From Chryseobacterium sp. Leaf404 (GTDB lineage Bacteria > Bacteroidota > Bacteroidia > Flavobacteriales > Weeksellaceae), in NCBI RefSeq assembly GCF_001424145.1, contig NZ_LMQM01000001.1, forward strand, positions 620,001-684,000: a stretch of 64,000 nucleotides of DNA, read 5' to 3'. Numbering within the stretch: the first letter of the stretch is position 1; every line of letters starts with the position of its first letter. Below are positions 34,230 to 43,705 of the stretch, in pieces. The notes under the pieces were generated by a model, which was not told the DNA's origin, did not search any database, and saw only the letters and a program-made list of their open reading frames with translations. Made by a program: the position numbers and the translations under genes.

Positions 34230-34688
34230 ATGAGAAATTTCATTGGAACATACGAGTGCAAAATAGACGATAAAGGCCGTCTCAAAGTACCCTCTTCTTT
34301 AATAAAGCAGATGGAGAATTTTGATGACAAAACCTTTGTGGTAAAGCGTTCTGTGTTCCAAAAGTGCCTTGAGGTTTATCCTATGAATGCGTGGGATAAA
34401 ATGATGGACAAAATTAATAAACTCAATAGATTCAACAAGCAGAATGCTGATTTTATCAGGATGTTTACGGCAGGTGTGAAAACTGTGGAGCTTGATAATG
34501 CCGGTAGACTTCAGATTTCTAAAGATCTTACACAGTATTCGGGTCTTCAGAAAGACATCGTAATTACGAGTGCCGGAGAATTGTTTGAAATCTGGGACAA
34601 AGAAGCTTACGAAAGTGTAATCTCAACAACCGAAGAAGATTTTGCAAATCTTGCTGAGCAGGTGATGGGTTCTTTTGATGAAGAATAA
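34230..34688 (+). CDS. mraZ: Transcriptional regulator MraZ
   Basis: From ATG at 34230 the product is 152 residues (MRNFIGTYECKIDDKGRLKV). The two SpoVT-AbrB-like halves are visible: GTYECKIDDKGRLKVPSSL and KTVELDNAGRLQISKDL with the usual DxxGR turns. MraZ forms a ring and represses the dcw cluster by binding TGGGA repeats, which are present just upstream. An in-frame GTG further upstream would lie inside the operator and promoter, so it is rejected. First gene of the cell-wall and division cluster. Confidence 0.96.
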   Translation: MRNFIGTYECKIDDKGRLKVPSSLIKQMENFDDKTFVVKRSVFQKCLEVYPMNAWDKMMDKINKLNRFNKQNADFIRMFTAGVKTVELDNAGRLQISKDLTQYSGLQKDIVITSAGELFEIWDKEAYESVISTTEEDFANLAEQVMGSFDEE

Positions 34689-34734
34689 ATTGCTGAAATC
34701 TGATTGTAAAAAAATAGAAAAACACAAACTTAAC

Positions 34735-35628
34735 ATGTATCATAATCCCGTTTTATTAAAGCAGAGTGTAGACGATTTGGTGACGAATCCGGACGGCGTG
34801 TATGTAGACTGTACGTTTGGTGGTGGTGGTCATTCAAGAGAAATTTTGAGCAGACTTTCAGAAAAAGGGAAGCTCTTCAGTTTTGATCAGGATTTGGATG
34901 CGCTTAAAAATACAATCGATGATTCAAGATTTACCCTGATCAATCAGAATTTCAGATTTCTTGAAAATTCCTTACTGATGTACGGGATTTCCAAAGTTGA
35001 CGGGGTTTTGGCAGATCTGGGAGTTTCGTCTCACCAGTTTGACGCTGCTGTTAGAGGTTTTTCTACCAGAAGCAACGCTCCGCTGGATATGAGAATGAAT
35101 ATCATGCAGAGTCTCGATGCTAAAAAAGTAATCAACGATTACGACGAAGAGTCTTTAGCAGATATTTTTTATTACTACGGTGAATTGAGAGAGGCAAGAA
35201 AATTAGCCCGCGACATCGTTCACCACAGAAAAAATAAAGTGATTGAAACTACAGAAGATCTTAAAAAGCTGTTTAGTTATCTGCCGCCGCATAAAGTGAA
35301 TAAATTTTATGCCCAATTGTTTCAGGCCATCAGAATTGAAGTGAATCAGGAGCTGGAAGTTTTAAAAGAAATGCTTATTCAGTCTTACAATGTTTTGAAA
35401 CAGGATGGAAGACTCGTAGTAATTTCTTATCACTCACTGGAAGACCGTCTGGTAAAAAGATTCCTGAAAAACGGAATGTTTGAAGGTGAGCCCGAACGAG
35501 ATATCTACGGAAATTATAAGAAAACCTTTGAGCTGGTAAAGAGCAAAGCAATAATTCCTGACGACAGGGAAATTGAAGAAAACTCACGAGCGAGAAGCGC
35601 AAAAATGAGAACAGGAATAAAAGTGTAA
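34735..35628 (+). CDS. rsmH: 16S rRNA (cytosine1402-N4)-methyltransferase RsmH
   Basis: 297 residues from the ATG at 34735 (MYHNPVLLKQSVDDL), matching the conserved family start; the frame extends to 34675 but that part is non-conserved. SAM-binding: VYVDCTFGGGGHSREIL and GVLADLGVSSHQFD; C-terminal YHSLEDRLVKRF and ENSRARSAKMR. It methylates C1402 in the ribosomal P site. A repeat-rich 68-nt gap separates it from ftsL. Confidence 0.96.
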   Translation: MYHNPVLLKQSVDDLVTNPDGVYVDCTFGGGGHSREILSRLSEKGKLFSFDQDLDALKNTIDDSRFTLINQNFRFLENSLLMYGISKVDGVLADLGVSSHQFDAAVRGFSTRSNAPLDMRMNIMQSLDAKKVINDYDEESLADIFYYYGELREARKLARDIVHHRKNKVIETTEDLKKLFSYLPPHKVNKFYAQLFQAIRIEVNQELEVLKEMLIQSYNVLKQDGRLVVISYHSLEDRLVKRFLKNGMFEGEPERDIYGNYKKTFELVKSKAIIPDDREIEENSRARSAKMRTGIKV

Positions 35629-35660
35629 ATGATAAATCATGATTGATAAATGATTTACTA

Positions 35661-35693
35661 AATCAATAATCATTTATCAATAATCAATTATAA
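35661..35693 (+). repeat. Junction repeat family A, copy 1 (rsmH-ftsL)
   Basis: Two near-repeats of ATCAATAATCATTTATCAAT type ending CAATTATAA, 3 nt before the ftsL start. Related copies precede mraY (39696-39727) and ftsZ (48797-48827). Confidence 0.8.
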
Positions 35694-35696
35694 GTT

Positions 35697-36062
35697 GTGG
35701 CAAAAAGAAATACATATAAACCTCAGAAAAAACTCACTTTTATAGATATTGTAAAAGGGAATTTCCTGAACCGTGATGAGGTGAAAGCCCATTACAAGTA
35801 CTTTCTGCTGCTTTTTGTTCTGATGATGTCGATGATTTACACCAACCATTTAGTCAATCAGAAAATAAAAATTGTAAATGCTTTAAAAGAAGAAACAGAA
35901 GAATTCAAATCAAGAAACGCATACGCTCAAAGCAAACTCATCAAAGTAAAAATGGAATCTGAACTCGGCAAAGAAGTCGCTCGCGATTCTCTGATGACAC
36001 TGGAAAGCCACCCACATAAACTTTTAATAAAACTCGACAGTACTGATGCAGAATCAAAATGA
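35697..36062 (+). CDS. ftsL: FtsL-like cell division protein
   Basis: 121 residues from a GTG start. The layout is FtsL-like: short basic cytoplasmic N-terminus (MAKRNTYKPQKKLTFIDIVK), one membrane helix (YFLLLFVLMMSMIYTNHLV), then a periplasmic coiled coil with heptads (IVNALKEETEEFKSRNAYAQ). FtsL joins FtsQ and FtsB-like proteins to activate the FtsW-FtsI synthase. Its end overlaps the PBP gene by 17 nt. Identification rests on plan and position, since FtsL sequences diverge strongly. Confidence 0.88.
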   Translation: MAKRNTYKPQKKLTFIDIVKGNFLNRDEVKAHYKYFLLLFVLMMSMIYTNHLVNQKIKIVNALKEETEEFKSRNAYAQSKLIKVKMESELGKEVARDSLMTLESHPHKLLIKLDSTDAESK

Positions 36063-38043
36063 ATACGATAAAAAACGTAAGAAAACATTACGTTGGGGCT
36101 ACCTCTTTGCAGTGGTGGCTTTATGCGTATTTGCACTGTTCCTGGGAAGAATTGTCCTTTTACAGAATACCAACGTTACCGAAATTAAAGAAGATTATAT
36201 CAACAAAAACTATCGTGAAGCCAAACTGAAAGCGGCAAGAGGAAACCTTTTTGCCTCAGACGGATCTATTTTGGCAACAACGGTAATGAGATATGATATT
36301 TATCTCGATTTTAAAACAATGCGCGATACAGTTTACACCAATAATATCGGTGCACTGACGGATTCTTTAAGCAAAATGTTTGGAAAACCAAGAGCGGAAT
36401 ACCGTAAAAGATTTGATGAGCAGCGCATTAAAGGAAAAGAAAACCAATACTACTCTTTGGTAAAAGGTCTAGACTTTGACCAGTACGACAGACTTAGAAA
36501 ATTCCCGATTTTTAAAAGAGGAAAAAATAAAGGAGGTTTCATTGTAGAAAGAAATTACAAACGCGAACTGGCGACTACCGAAATCGGTTCTGGAACCATC
36601 GGTATGGACAACGGGCAGTACACATCCGGTCTTGAAGGTGCTTTTTCTAAATATCTCAGAGGTACTGACGGAAAACGTCTTGAGCAGAGAATCAACTCAT
36701 CGCAGTGGAAACCAATTGATTACTGGAAGGTGGAAGAACCTGTTGACGGTCAGGATGTTTATACAACTTTGGATCTCAGAATTCAGGATATTGCGCACTC
36801 GGCTTTAGAAAAACAGCTCATCAATTTCGAAGCAAAACACGGAACAGTAATCGTTATGGAAGTGGAAACAGGGAAAGTTCGTGCAATGGTCAATCTTCAG
36901 CGTGATGAGGCTGGTGAATATGTTGATTCCTACAATTATGCGATAAAAGATAATATTGAACCGGGGTCTACTTTTAAAGTGATTTCCCTTTTGGCAGCAA
37001 TGGATGATGGTTTTATTGATGAAAAAACAACGGTAAATGTTGGAAGCGGTTCATGGGTTTATGCCAAGCAGAGAATCAATGACGGGCACGGTGGAGGAAC
37101 TTACGATATCAGTGATGTTCTGGCGAAATCTAGCAACGTGGGAACGGCAAAACTGATTACGCAGTACTACGCAGACAATCCAAAGATATTTCTGGATCAT
37201 TTAAAAAGATGGAAGCTTTTCGATAAAATGGATATCGAACTTCCTGGGATCACGAAGCCAAAAATACTTACACCTGAACATAAAAGATGGAATGCAGCAA
37301 CCTTAGCGTCAATAGGTTACGGGTATTCTACCAATATTAACCTTTTGCAGCTGGCAACTTTCTACAACGGTGTTGCTAACAAAGGTAAAATGGTAAAACC
37401 GCTGTTTATCGATAAAATTATGCAAAATGGGAAAGTGACTTTCGAAGCCGAACCTCAGATTATGGTAAAAAAAATGGCTTCTGAAAAAGCAATTCAAATG
37501 ATGACAAGTGCTTTAACCAAAGCCGTTGAAAAAGGAACTGCAAAAAGCATCTTCACACCCAATTTAAGAATGGCAGGAAAAACCGGAACCGCAAGATTTG
37601 AATATTGGTTACCTGGTCCAATGAAGTACAGAGCGTCGTTTGCAGGTTTTTATCCGGCAGACAATCCGAAATATACGTGTTACGTCATGATTAGCGAGCC
37701 GAATGTTTCTAAAGGATTTTACGGAGGAACAGTTTCTGCGCCGGTTTTTAAGGAAATCGCAGGTAAAACGTTCCTTAAAACACCGCAGAATATTGAAAAA
37801 GAAATGCTTGTCGACAAAAAAGTGAACCTGAACAAACTGGTTGAACCGAATGTAAAAGTAGCAGTTAATAATAAACAGATGCCCACCGTTGTCGGTTTAA
37901 TCGGCAAAAATGTAATTCCTCAACTGGAAAATTTAGGTTATCGGGTGGAATTTAAAGGAGTTGGAAGAATTAAAGAACAGTTTCCGCTCGAAGGCACCAT
38001 TATCAGTAAGAATCAAAGGATTTATCTGACGTTGCAAAATTAA
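36046..38043 (+). CDS. ftsI: Division penicillin-binding protein (FtsI/PBP3) with PASTA domain
   Basis: 665 residues. One N-terminal membrane anchor (WGYLFAVVALCVFALFLGRI), a dimerisation domain, then the transpeptidase with SxxK in EPGSTFK (catalytic Ser), SSN and KTGTA (in GKTGTARFEY). The C-terminus carries one PASTA domain (MPTVVGLIGKNVIPQLENLG ...). It cross-links septal peptidoglycan with FtsW. The 17-nt overlap with ftsL suggests coupled translation. Confidence 0.95.
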   Translation: MQNQNEYDKKRKKTLRWGYLFAVVALCVFALFLGRIVLLQNTNVTEIKEDYINKNYREAKLKAARGNLFASDGSILATTVMRYDIYLDFKTMRDTVYTNNIGALTDSLSKMFGKPRAEYRKRFDEQRIKGKENQYYSLVKGLDFDQYDRLRKFPIFKRGKNKGGFIVERNYKRELATTEIGSGTIGMDNGQYTSGLEGAFSKYLRGTDGKRLEQRINSSQWKPIDYWKVEEPVDGQDVYTTLDLRIQDIAHSALEKQLINFEAKHGTVIVMEVETGKVRAMVNLQRDEAGEYVDSYNYAIKDNIEPGSTFKVISLLAAMDDGFIDEKTTVNVGSGSWVYAKQRINDGHGGGTYDISDVLAKSSNVGTAKLITQYYADNPKIFLDHLKRWKLFDKMDIELPGITKPKILTPEHKRWNAATLASIGYGYSTNINLLQLATFYNGVANKGKMVKPLFIDKIMQNGKVTFEAEPQIMVKKMASEKAIQMMTSALTKAVEKGTAKSIFTPNLRMAGKTGTARFEYWLPGPMKYRASFAGFYPADNPKYTCYVMISEPNVSKGFYGGTVSAPVFKEIAGKTFLKTPQNIEKEMLVDKKVNLNKLVEPNVKVAVNNKQMPTVVGLIGKNVIPQLENLGYRVEFKGVGRIKEQFPLEGTIISKNQRIYLTLQN

Positions 38044-38136
38044 AAATGACAGCCAGAAGGCAGCGAAGTTGCGTAATGTTGGTAGAGTAAGATAAAGTAA
38101 ATGAATTAGAGGTGCGAAGCACAGGAATGTAGGTTT

Positions 38137-39597
38137 ATGGAATTAAGCAAATTATTGGAAAGAATCCAAATTCTGGAAACAAAAGGAACTCTTGAAAAAG
38201 AGATTTCAGCTTTGGTATTCGACAGCAGAAAAGTTACCGAAAACTCATTGTACATTGCAGTGAGAGGAACGGTTGCGGATGGTCATTCCTACATTGCATC
38301 TTCTGTTGAAAAAGGAGCAACTGTAATTGTTTGCGAAGAATTTCCGGATAATTTAGATGAAAATATTACATACATCAAAGTAAAAGATTCATCAAAAACA
38401 TTAGGTCATTTAGCTTCCAATTTTTATGGAAAACCTTCAGAAAAATTAAAGCTAATCGGAGTTACGGGAACCAATGGGAAAACGTCTGTTTCTACTTTGC
38501 TTTTTGATGTTTTCAAAAATTTAGGTTACAATTCGGCTTTACTTTCTACAGTAGAAATCAGAATTGGTGAAAAAGTTATTCCGGCTACACATACAACTCC
38601 GGATGTAATTACCATTAATAAAATTTTGGCGCAGGCTGTTGAAGAAGGTTGTGAATTCGCTTTTATGGAAGTAAGTTCACACGGTATTTCTCAAAACAGA
38701 ATTGAAGGTTTAACCTTTAAAATTGCAGGTTTTACCAATCTTACCCACGATCATTTAGATTATCATAAAACGTTTGATGAATATTTAAAAACGAAAAAAA
38801 GATTTTTTGATGAATTAAATGATGAAGCAGTTGTTATCACGAATGTAGATGATAAAAACGGAAATGTGATGCTTCAAAACACCAGAGCAGAGAAGAAATC
38901 CTATGCTTTGAAAACGATGGCAGATTACCACGGAAGAACTCTGGAAGTGGATTTCAACGGAATGCTTCTCAATTTCAACGGAAAAGAATTCTGGACGACC
39001 TTAACAGGGAAATTCAATGTCTACAATTTGCTTCTTGTTTTCGGAATTGCCTCTGAATTAGGTTTTCAACAGGAAGAAATTCTTCAGGCCATCAGCATTT
39101 TGAAAAGAGTTAACGGTAGATTTGAAACTTTCAAATCCGATGGCGGAATTTTCTTCGTCGTAGACTATGCTCATACTCCGGACGCATTGGAAAACGTACT
39201 CGACAGCATTAACGAAATCAGAACCAAAAACGAAAGACTCATCACGGTTTTCGGTTGCGGAGGCGACAGAGATCACGCCAAAAGACCAGAAATGGGAAAT
39301 ATTGCGACTAAAAAGTCAACTTTGGCAATCATCACATCAGACAACCCGAGAACAGAAGATCCGGCTACCATCATCAAAGAAATTGAAGCTGGCGTAGAAC
39401 CTCAGAATTTCAGCAAATACACTTCAATTCCCGACAGAAGAGAAGCGATAAAAATGGCCATAAAATTTGCCGAGCCAAAAGACATCATCGTCGTAGCCGG
39501 AAAAGGCCACGAAAATTATCAGGAAATCAATGGTGTAAAACATCATTTTGACGATAAGGAAGTAATTAATGAGCTGTGGAAGCTGATGAGTAAGTAA
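38137..39597 (+). CDS. murE: UDP-MurNAc-tripeptide synthetase MurE (meso-DAP adding)
   Basis: 486 residues. The ATP loop is GVTGTNGKTSVSTLLFD, the central domain has THDHLDYHKTFDEYLKTKKR, and the substrate-specifying motif is DNPRTEDP, the DNPR signature of enzymes that add meso-diaminopimelate rather than lysine. It acts in the cytoplasm, adding the third residue of the stem peptide. The gap to ftsI contains short hairpin repeats (GTGCGAAGCAC, 38111-38121). Confidence 0.97.
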   Translation: MELSKLLERIQILETKGTLEKEISALVFDSRKVTENSLYIAVRGTVADGHSYIASSVEKGATVIVCEEFPDNLDENITYIKVKDSSKTLGHLASNFYGKPSEKLKLIGVTGTNGKTSVSTLLFDVFKNLGYNSALLSTVEIRIGEKVIPATHTTPDVITINKILAQAVEEGCEFAFMEVSSHGISQNRIEGLTFKIAGFTNLTHDHLDYHKTFDEYLKTKKRFFDELNDEAVVITNVDDKNGNVMLQNTRAEKKSYALKTMADYHGRTLEVDFNGMLLNFNGKEFWTTLTGKFNVYNLLLVFGIASELGFQQEEILQAISILKRVNGRFETFKSDGGIFFVVDYAHTPDALENVLDSINEIRTKNERLITVFGCGGDRDHAKRPEMGNIATKKSTLAIITSDNPRTEDPATIIKEIEAGVEPQNFSKYTSIPDRREAIKMAIKFAEPKDIIVVAGKGHENYQEINGVKHHFDDKEVINELWKLMSK

Positions 39598-39695
39598 AAT
39601 ATGTAGCTGATTTCGATAGAATCTTTAGAAATTTTAAAAGTAACATCAGCTTACAAAAAACAATTAAGGAATAAACTTGAAGATTAGTTTTAAAT

Positions 39696-39727
39696 ATCAA
39701 TCATCATTTATCAATCATCAATTATAA
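39696..39727 (+). repeat. Junction repeat family A, copy 2 (murE-mraY)
   Basis: ATCAATCATCATTTATCAAT plus TCATCAATTATAA; ends 4 nt before the mraY ATG. Confidence 0.8.
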
Positions 39728-39731
39728 TAAA

Positions 39732-40973
39732 ATGCTATACTATTTATACGAATACTTAACCAGCCAAGGCATCCACATTCCGGGAATGGGAATGATGAAG
39801 TACATCTCTTTCCGTGCAGGAATGGCGGTGTTGCTGTCTTTGTTGATTGCTCTTATTTACGGTAAAAACATCATCAATTACCTGAGAGGAAAACAGATGG
39901 GCGAATTGGTTCGTGATTTGGGATTAGACGGGCAGAAACAGAAAGAGGGAACGCCAACCATGGGCGGTTTGATTATCATCATTGCAACTCTGATTCCTGT
40001 TTTACTGTTCACAAGAATTACCAATGTGTACATCGTTTTGCTGATTGTTTCGGTAGTCTGGATGGGTGCGATTGGCTTTATTGATGATTATTTAAAGAAA
40101 GTAAAGAAAAATAAAGACGGTCTCAGCGGAAAATTTAAAATCGTTGGACAGGTTGGTTTAGGGCTAATCGTTGGAGTTACAATGTACTTTCATCCCGATA
40201 TTACGGTTAAAAGAAAATATGCGGATGCTAAAGTAGTGAACAGAAATAATGTGGAACAGAATTTTTCACCAACTGAAAAAATCACGGTTTCCACAGTTCC
40301 GTTTACCAAAAACAACGAATTCGATTACAGCGGAATATTGTTTTGGATGGATGATGCCGAAGCTCACGAATGGGCATGGATTGTTTTCATCCCGATTGTA
40401 ATTTTCATTGTAACAGCAGTTTCCAACGGAGCCAATATCACCGATGGAATTGATGGCCTCGCAGCCGGAACGAGTACGATTATCTTACTTGCGCTGGCAT
40501 TTTTCGCTTACGTTTCAGGGAATATTATTTTTGCGGATTATCTCAACATTATGTTCCTCCCGAATATGGGTGAAACCACCATTTTTGCCGTCGCCATGGT
40601 AGGTGCGGTGATTGGGTTTTTCTGGTACAACACCTATCCAGCTCAGGTTTTTATGGGAGACACCGGAAGTTTAATGCTCGGCGGAGTGATTGCAGTTTTG
40701 GCGATTATTTTAAGAAAAGAATTAATGATTCCTGTTTTGTGCGGAATCTTTTTAATCGAAAACATATCTGTAATGCTTCAGGTTGTGGTTTTCAAATACA
40801 GAAAAAGAAAATTCGGGTTGGAATATGCCCAGAATAACAGATTGTTTAAAATGTCTCCTCTGCATCATCATTATCAGAAAGACGGTTTCCACGAAAGTAA
40901 AATTGTCAACAGAATGATTATCATCGGTGTTATGTTAGCAATTGTATGTCTCATTACATTAAAAATGAGATAA
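39732..40973 (+). CDS. mraY: Phospho-MurNAc-pentapeptide translocase MraY
   Basis: 413 residues, about ten membrane helices. Motifs: [13 protein letters not shown] near the N-terminus, [19 protein letters not shown], the catalytic-loop region [12 protein letters not shown], and [15 protein letters not shown], with HHHYQ near the C-terminus. It transfers phospho-MurNAc-pentapeptide to undecaprenyl phosphate to form lipid I. It is longer than the E. coli enzyme because of an extra stretch between [14 protein letters not shown] and the [10 protein letters not shown] loop, a feature of Bacteroidota MraY. Confidence 0.97.
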   Translation: MLYYLYEYLTSQGIHIPGMGMMKYISFRAGMAVLLSLLIALIYGKNIINYLRGKQMGELVRDLGLDGQKQKEGTPTMGGLIIIIATLIPVLLFTRITNVYIVLLIVSVVWMGAIGFIDDYLKKVKKNKDGLSGKFKIVGQVGLGLIVGVTMYFHPDITVKRKYADAKVVNRNNVEQNFSPTEKITVSTVPFTKNNEFDYSGILFWMDDAEAHEWAWIVFIPIVIFIVTAVSNGANITDGIDGLAAGTSTIILLALAFFAYVSGNIIFADYLNIMFLPNMGETTIFAVAMVGAVIGFFWYNTYPAQVFMGDTGSLMLGGVIAVLAIILRKELMIPVLCGIFLIENISVMLQVVVFKYRKRKFGLEYAQNNRLFKMSPLHHHYQKDGFHESKIVNRMIIIGVMLAIVCLITLKMR

Positions 40974-40994
40974 AAATTAGCAGACAGTTGTACG

Positions 40995-41023
40995 CAAAAA
41001 GCTATCAGCAAAAAGCAAAAAGC
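40995..41023 (+). repeat. GCAAAAAGC junction repeat (mraY-murD)
   Basis: CAAAAAGC occurs at 40995-41002, 41009-41016 and 41016-41023 in the short gap ahead of the murD ATG. The frame of murD can be extended through it to 40946, but the translated repeat (AKSYQQKAKSK) is not conserved-looking. Confidence 0.75.
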
Positions 41024-41029
41024 AAGTTT

Positions 41030-42358
41030 ATGAAAATAGTTGTTTTAGGAGGTGGAGAAAGCGGTTGTGGTGCTGCTTATTTGGCTAAAAAGAAAGGTTT
41101 GGAAGTGTTTCTTTCAGACAAAGGTGCCATTAAGGATAACTACAAACAGTTTCTGACTGAAAATGAAATTGAATTTGAAGAGGAAAATCACGATGAGGAA
41201 AGGATTTTAAATGCAGACTGGATTGTAAAAAGCCCTGGGATTCCCAAGAAGGCTGATATGATTACGAAAATTCATGACAAAGGCATCAGACTGTCTTCGG
41301 AAATAGAATTTGCAGCAGAATTTACAGACGCGAAGATCATTGCCATCACCGGAAGCAACGGAAAGACAACAACAACGTCTCTCATTTATCATATCCTTAA
41401 AAACGACGGATTAAACGTGGGATTAGGCGGAAATATAGGCTATAGTTTTGCAAAACAGGTGGCCGACGAAAACCATGAATATTATGTTCTGGAAGTAAGC
41501 TCTTTCCAGCTCGATGATATTCAGAATTTCAGACCTTACATCTCTTTGCTGTTGAATTTGTCTAAAGATCACCTCGATCAGTACAATTACAACTACGAAG
41601 AATATGCTTTGGCGAAATTCAGAATTGCTGAAAATCAGGAGAACGACAATTTTTTCATCTACAATAAAGATGACGAAATGAGCAAAAATATTCTCGAAAA
41701 ATTTGAGATTAAAGCTAAAATGATTCCGTTTTCTACCAAAGAAAAACTGGCTGAAGGAGGTTTTATTAACGGTGAAAATATTGAGATTAATCTGAAAAAC
41801 CAGTTCACCATGAAAATTGATGAATTGTCTTTACTGGGAAATCACAATGTTGCCAACAGTTTAGCGGCCTCAATTGCCGGTAAAATATTGGAAATCAATA
41901 ACGAAAGCATCAGAAATTCACTGATGACTTTTCAGGCGGTAGAGCACAGACTGGAATTTGTAGCAGAAATCGATGGCGTAAAATTCATTAACGACAGCAA
42001 GGCAACCAATGTTAACGCCGCTTATTATGCTTTGGAAAGCATGAAAAATCCTACAATCTGGATTGTCGGAGGTGTTGATAAAGGAAATGATTATACAGAA
42101 GTTGAAGATTTAGTAAAAAGAAAAGTCAAGGCTATTGTTTGCTTAGGAATTGATAATCAAAAAATTGTAGACTTTTTTAAAGACAAAAAAGAATTTATTT
42201 ACAGCACTTCAAGTATGGAAGAAGCGGTAAAAACTTCAAAATCATTAGCCAAAAACGGAGATGTGGTCTTACTTTCACCGTGTTGTGCAAGTTTTGACCT
42301 CTTTAATAATTATGAAGACAGAGGTCATCAGTTTAAAGAGCAAGTATTAAAAGATTAA
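41030..42358 (+). CDS. murD: UDP-MurNAc-L-alanine:D-glutamate ligase MurD
   Basis: 442 residues from the ATG at 41030 (MKIVVLGGGESGCGAAYLAK), the Rossmann-like UMAG-binding start. ATP loop ITGSNGKTTTTSLIYHIL; metal and carbamate region LNLSKDHLDQYNYN; C-terminal INDSKATNVNAAYYAL and LLSPCCASFDLFNNY, which are MurD-specific. It adds D-Glu to UDP-MurNAc-L-Ala. The preceding gap holds a GCAAAAAGC repeat, and a REP-like hairpin follows. Confidence 0.96.
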   Translation: MKIVVLGGGESGCGAAYLAKKKGLEVFLSDKGAIKDNYKQFLTENEIEFEEENHDEERILNADWIVKSPGIPKKADMITKIHDKGIRLSSEIEFAAEFTDAKIIAITGSNGKTTTTSLIYHILKNDGLNVGLGGNIGYSFAKQVADENHEYYVLEVSSFQLDDIQNFRPYISLLLNLSKDHLDQYNYNYEEYALAKFRIAENQENDNFFIYNKDDEMSKNILEKFEIKAKMIPFSTKEKLAEGGFINGENIEINLKNQFTMKIDELSLLGNHNVANSLAASIAGKILEINNESIRNSLMTFQAVEHRLEFVAEIDGVKFINDSKATNVNAAYYALESMKNPTIWIVGGVDKGNDYTEVEDLVKRKVKAIVCLGIDNQKIVDFFKDKKEFIYSTSSMEEAVKTSKSLAKNGDVVLLSPCCASFDLFNNYEDRGHQFKEQVLKD

Positions 42359-42371
42359 AAGCGCCACAGCT

Positions 42372-42400
42372 CCCTCTCCTTTGGAGAGGGTTAGGGTGAG
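42372..42400 (+). repeat. REP-like hairpin (murD-ftsW)
   Basis: A perfect 8-bp stem CCCTCTCC/GGAGAGGG (42372-42379 with 42383-42390, loop TTT) followed by TTAGGGTGAGG. This word is found as a dispersed repeat in several phyla (established only from memory). Confidence 0.8.
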
Positions 42401-42408
42401 GATAAAAT

Positions 42409-43647
42409 ATGAACGAACAGATTACAGATCCGAAATTTGAATTTCTAAAGGGCGACAAAGTGCTTTGGATGGTCATTATTGTGATCTCTATTATCTCTAT
42501 TTTCCCTGTTTATTCTGCGAGTTCAAACCTGGAATATATTGTAAATAACGGTACCACCACAAGTCACCTTGTGAAACACATGTTTTTCGTTTTGCTGGGT
42601 TTGGGCATGATGAGGATGGTAGGGATGGTAAAATACGAGCACATCGGAAAAATAAGCATGGCATTATTGATTTTAATGTGCGGATTATTGGTTTTAACCA
42701 TGTTTACAGGGCAAACGATTGACGGAGCAAGCGCTTCGCGATGGCTCAAGATTCCCGGGACGCCTTTCTCATTTCAGCCGTCGTCTTTCGCATTTTTAAT
42801 GTTGATTATTTATCTGTGCAGATATCTAACCAAGAAAATTGCAAGAGAAAGAACGGTAGGTGAAAATGTAGGGTTTATTTTTGGGCCTATTCTGCTCGTT
42901 TTTTTGCTGGTTGCCAAAGATAACGGATCCACAGCACTGATGATTCTCATGGTTTCGGTCATTGTCTTGATTATCGGACAGCTCCACTGGAAATACATCG
43001 CAGGGTTTATCTCCACATCTGTGGTAGCAATTGTTTTATTTCTGATAATTGCCTTAAACACAAATATGATTGGCGGAAACCGTGTGCATACCTGGATGAG
43101 CCGTATTGAAACATTTACGTCAAGCAAAGCAAAAACCGCAGATGTAGATGACGAAAGCGTAAAAGCTAAAAACTATCAGGTAATGCAGGCAAAAGCCGCA
43201 ATTGTGCACGGTGGTTTTACAGGTATGGGGCCGGGAAAATCTGCTTTGAAACAGATGCTTCCCCAGTCTGCGTCAGATTTTATTTTTGCCATTATTGTTG
43301 AAGAATACGGACTGCTGGGTGCAGGATTTTTAATTTCACTTTATATCATTATGATTGTAAGAATTGTAATGATTGCCAGCAAAATGCCCGCATTTTTCGG
43401 ATCGTTGCTGGTGCTGAGCATCGGAGTGATGATTTTTGTGCAGTTGGCTGTGAATATTGCAGTTGCAGTCAATTTAATACCTGTCACCGGTCAGCCATTG
43501 CCGCTGATCAGCTACGGAGGAACTTCAATGTTGGTAACTTATATTCAGTTAGGACTGGTTTTAAGTGTAAGTTCCAGAATTCAGATTTATGATGAGGAAG
43601 GTATTGGCAAAAAACAGAGTGTTGCAGAAATTAATGATATAGCTTAA
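42409..43647 (+). CDS. ftsW: Peptidoglycan polymerase FtsW (SEDS family)
   Basis: 412 residues, about ten membrane helices. SEDS features: ASASRWLKIPGTPFSFQPSS, the extracytoplasmic loop region GMGPGKSALKQMLPQSASDF with IFAIIVEEYGLLGAG (catalytic Asp/Glu area), and the signature TGQPLPLISYGGTSM. It polymerises lipid II at the septum together with FtsI. Its TAA is the start of a palindromic CCCC/GGGG junction repeat that leads to murG. Confidence 0.96.
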   Translation: MNEQITDPKFEFLKGDKVLWMVIIVISIISIFPVYSASSNLEYIVNNGTTTSHLVKHMFFVLLGLGMMRMVGMVKYEHIGKISMALLILMCGLLVLTMFTGQTIDGASASRWLKIPGTPFSFQPSSFAFLMLIIYLCRYLTKKIARERTVGENVGFIFGPILLVFLLVAKDNGSTALMILMVSVIVLIIGQLHWKYIAGFISTSVVAIVLFLIIALNTNMIGGNRVHTWMSRIETFTSSKAKTADVDDESVKAKNYQVMQAKAAIVHGGFTGMGPGKSALKQMLPQSASDFIFAIIVEEYGLLGAGFLISLYIIMIVRIVMIASKMPAFFGSLLVLSIGVMIFVQLAVNIAVAVNLIPVTGQPLPLISYGGTSMLVTYIQLGLVLSVSSRIQIYDEEGIGKKQSVAEINDIA

Positions 43648-43674
43648 TCCCCTAAATCCCCATAGGGGACTTTT
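43646..43674 (+). repeat. CCCCTAAATCCCC palindromic repeat, forward copy
   Basis: Core TCCCCTAAATCCCC then ATAGGGGACTTTT; TCCCC/GGGGA form a hairpin. It starts inside the ftsW stop codon. A reverse-complement copy lies at 46301-46328. Confidence 0.85.
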
Positions 43675-43705
43675 AAAAAGATAAAAAAATATTGTGGAAG
43701 CAAAA

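Noticed and set aside
34675..34734. Longer RsmH starting inside mraZ
   Set aside because: The added residues are lysine-rich and unconserved; the family start MYHNPVLL is at 34735.
40946..41029. Longer MurD starting inside mraY
   Set aside because: The extension translates an intergenic CAAAAAGC repeat; the Rossmann start MKIVVLGGG is at 41030.
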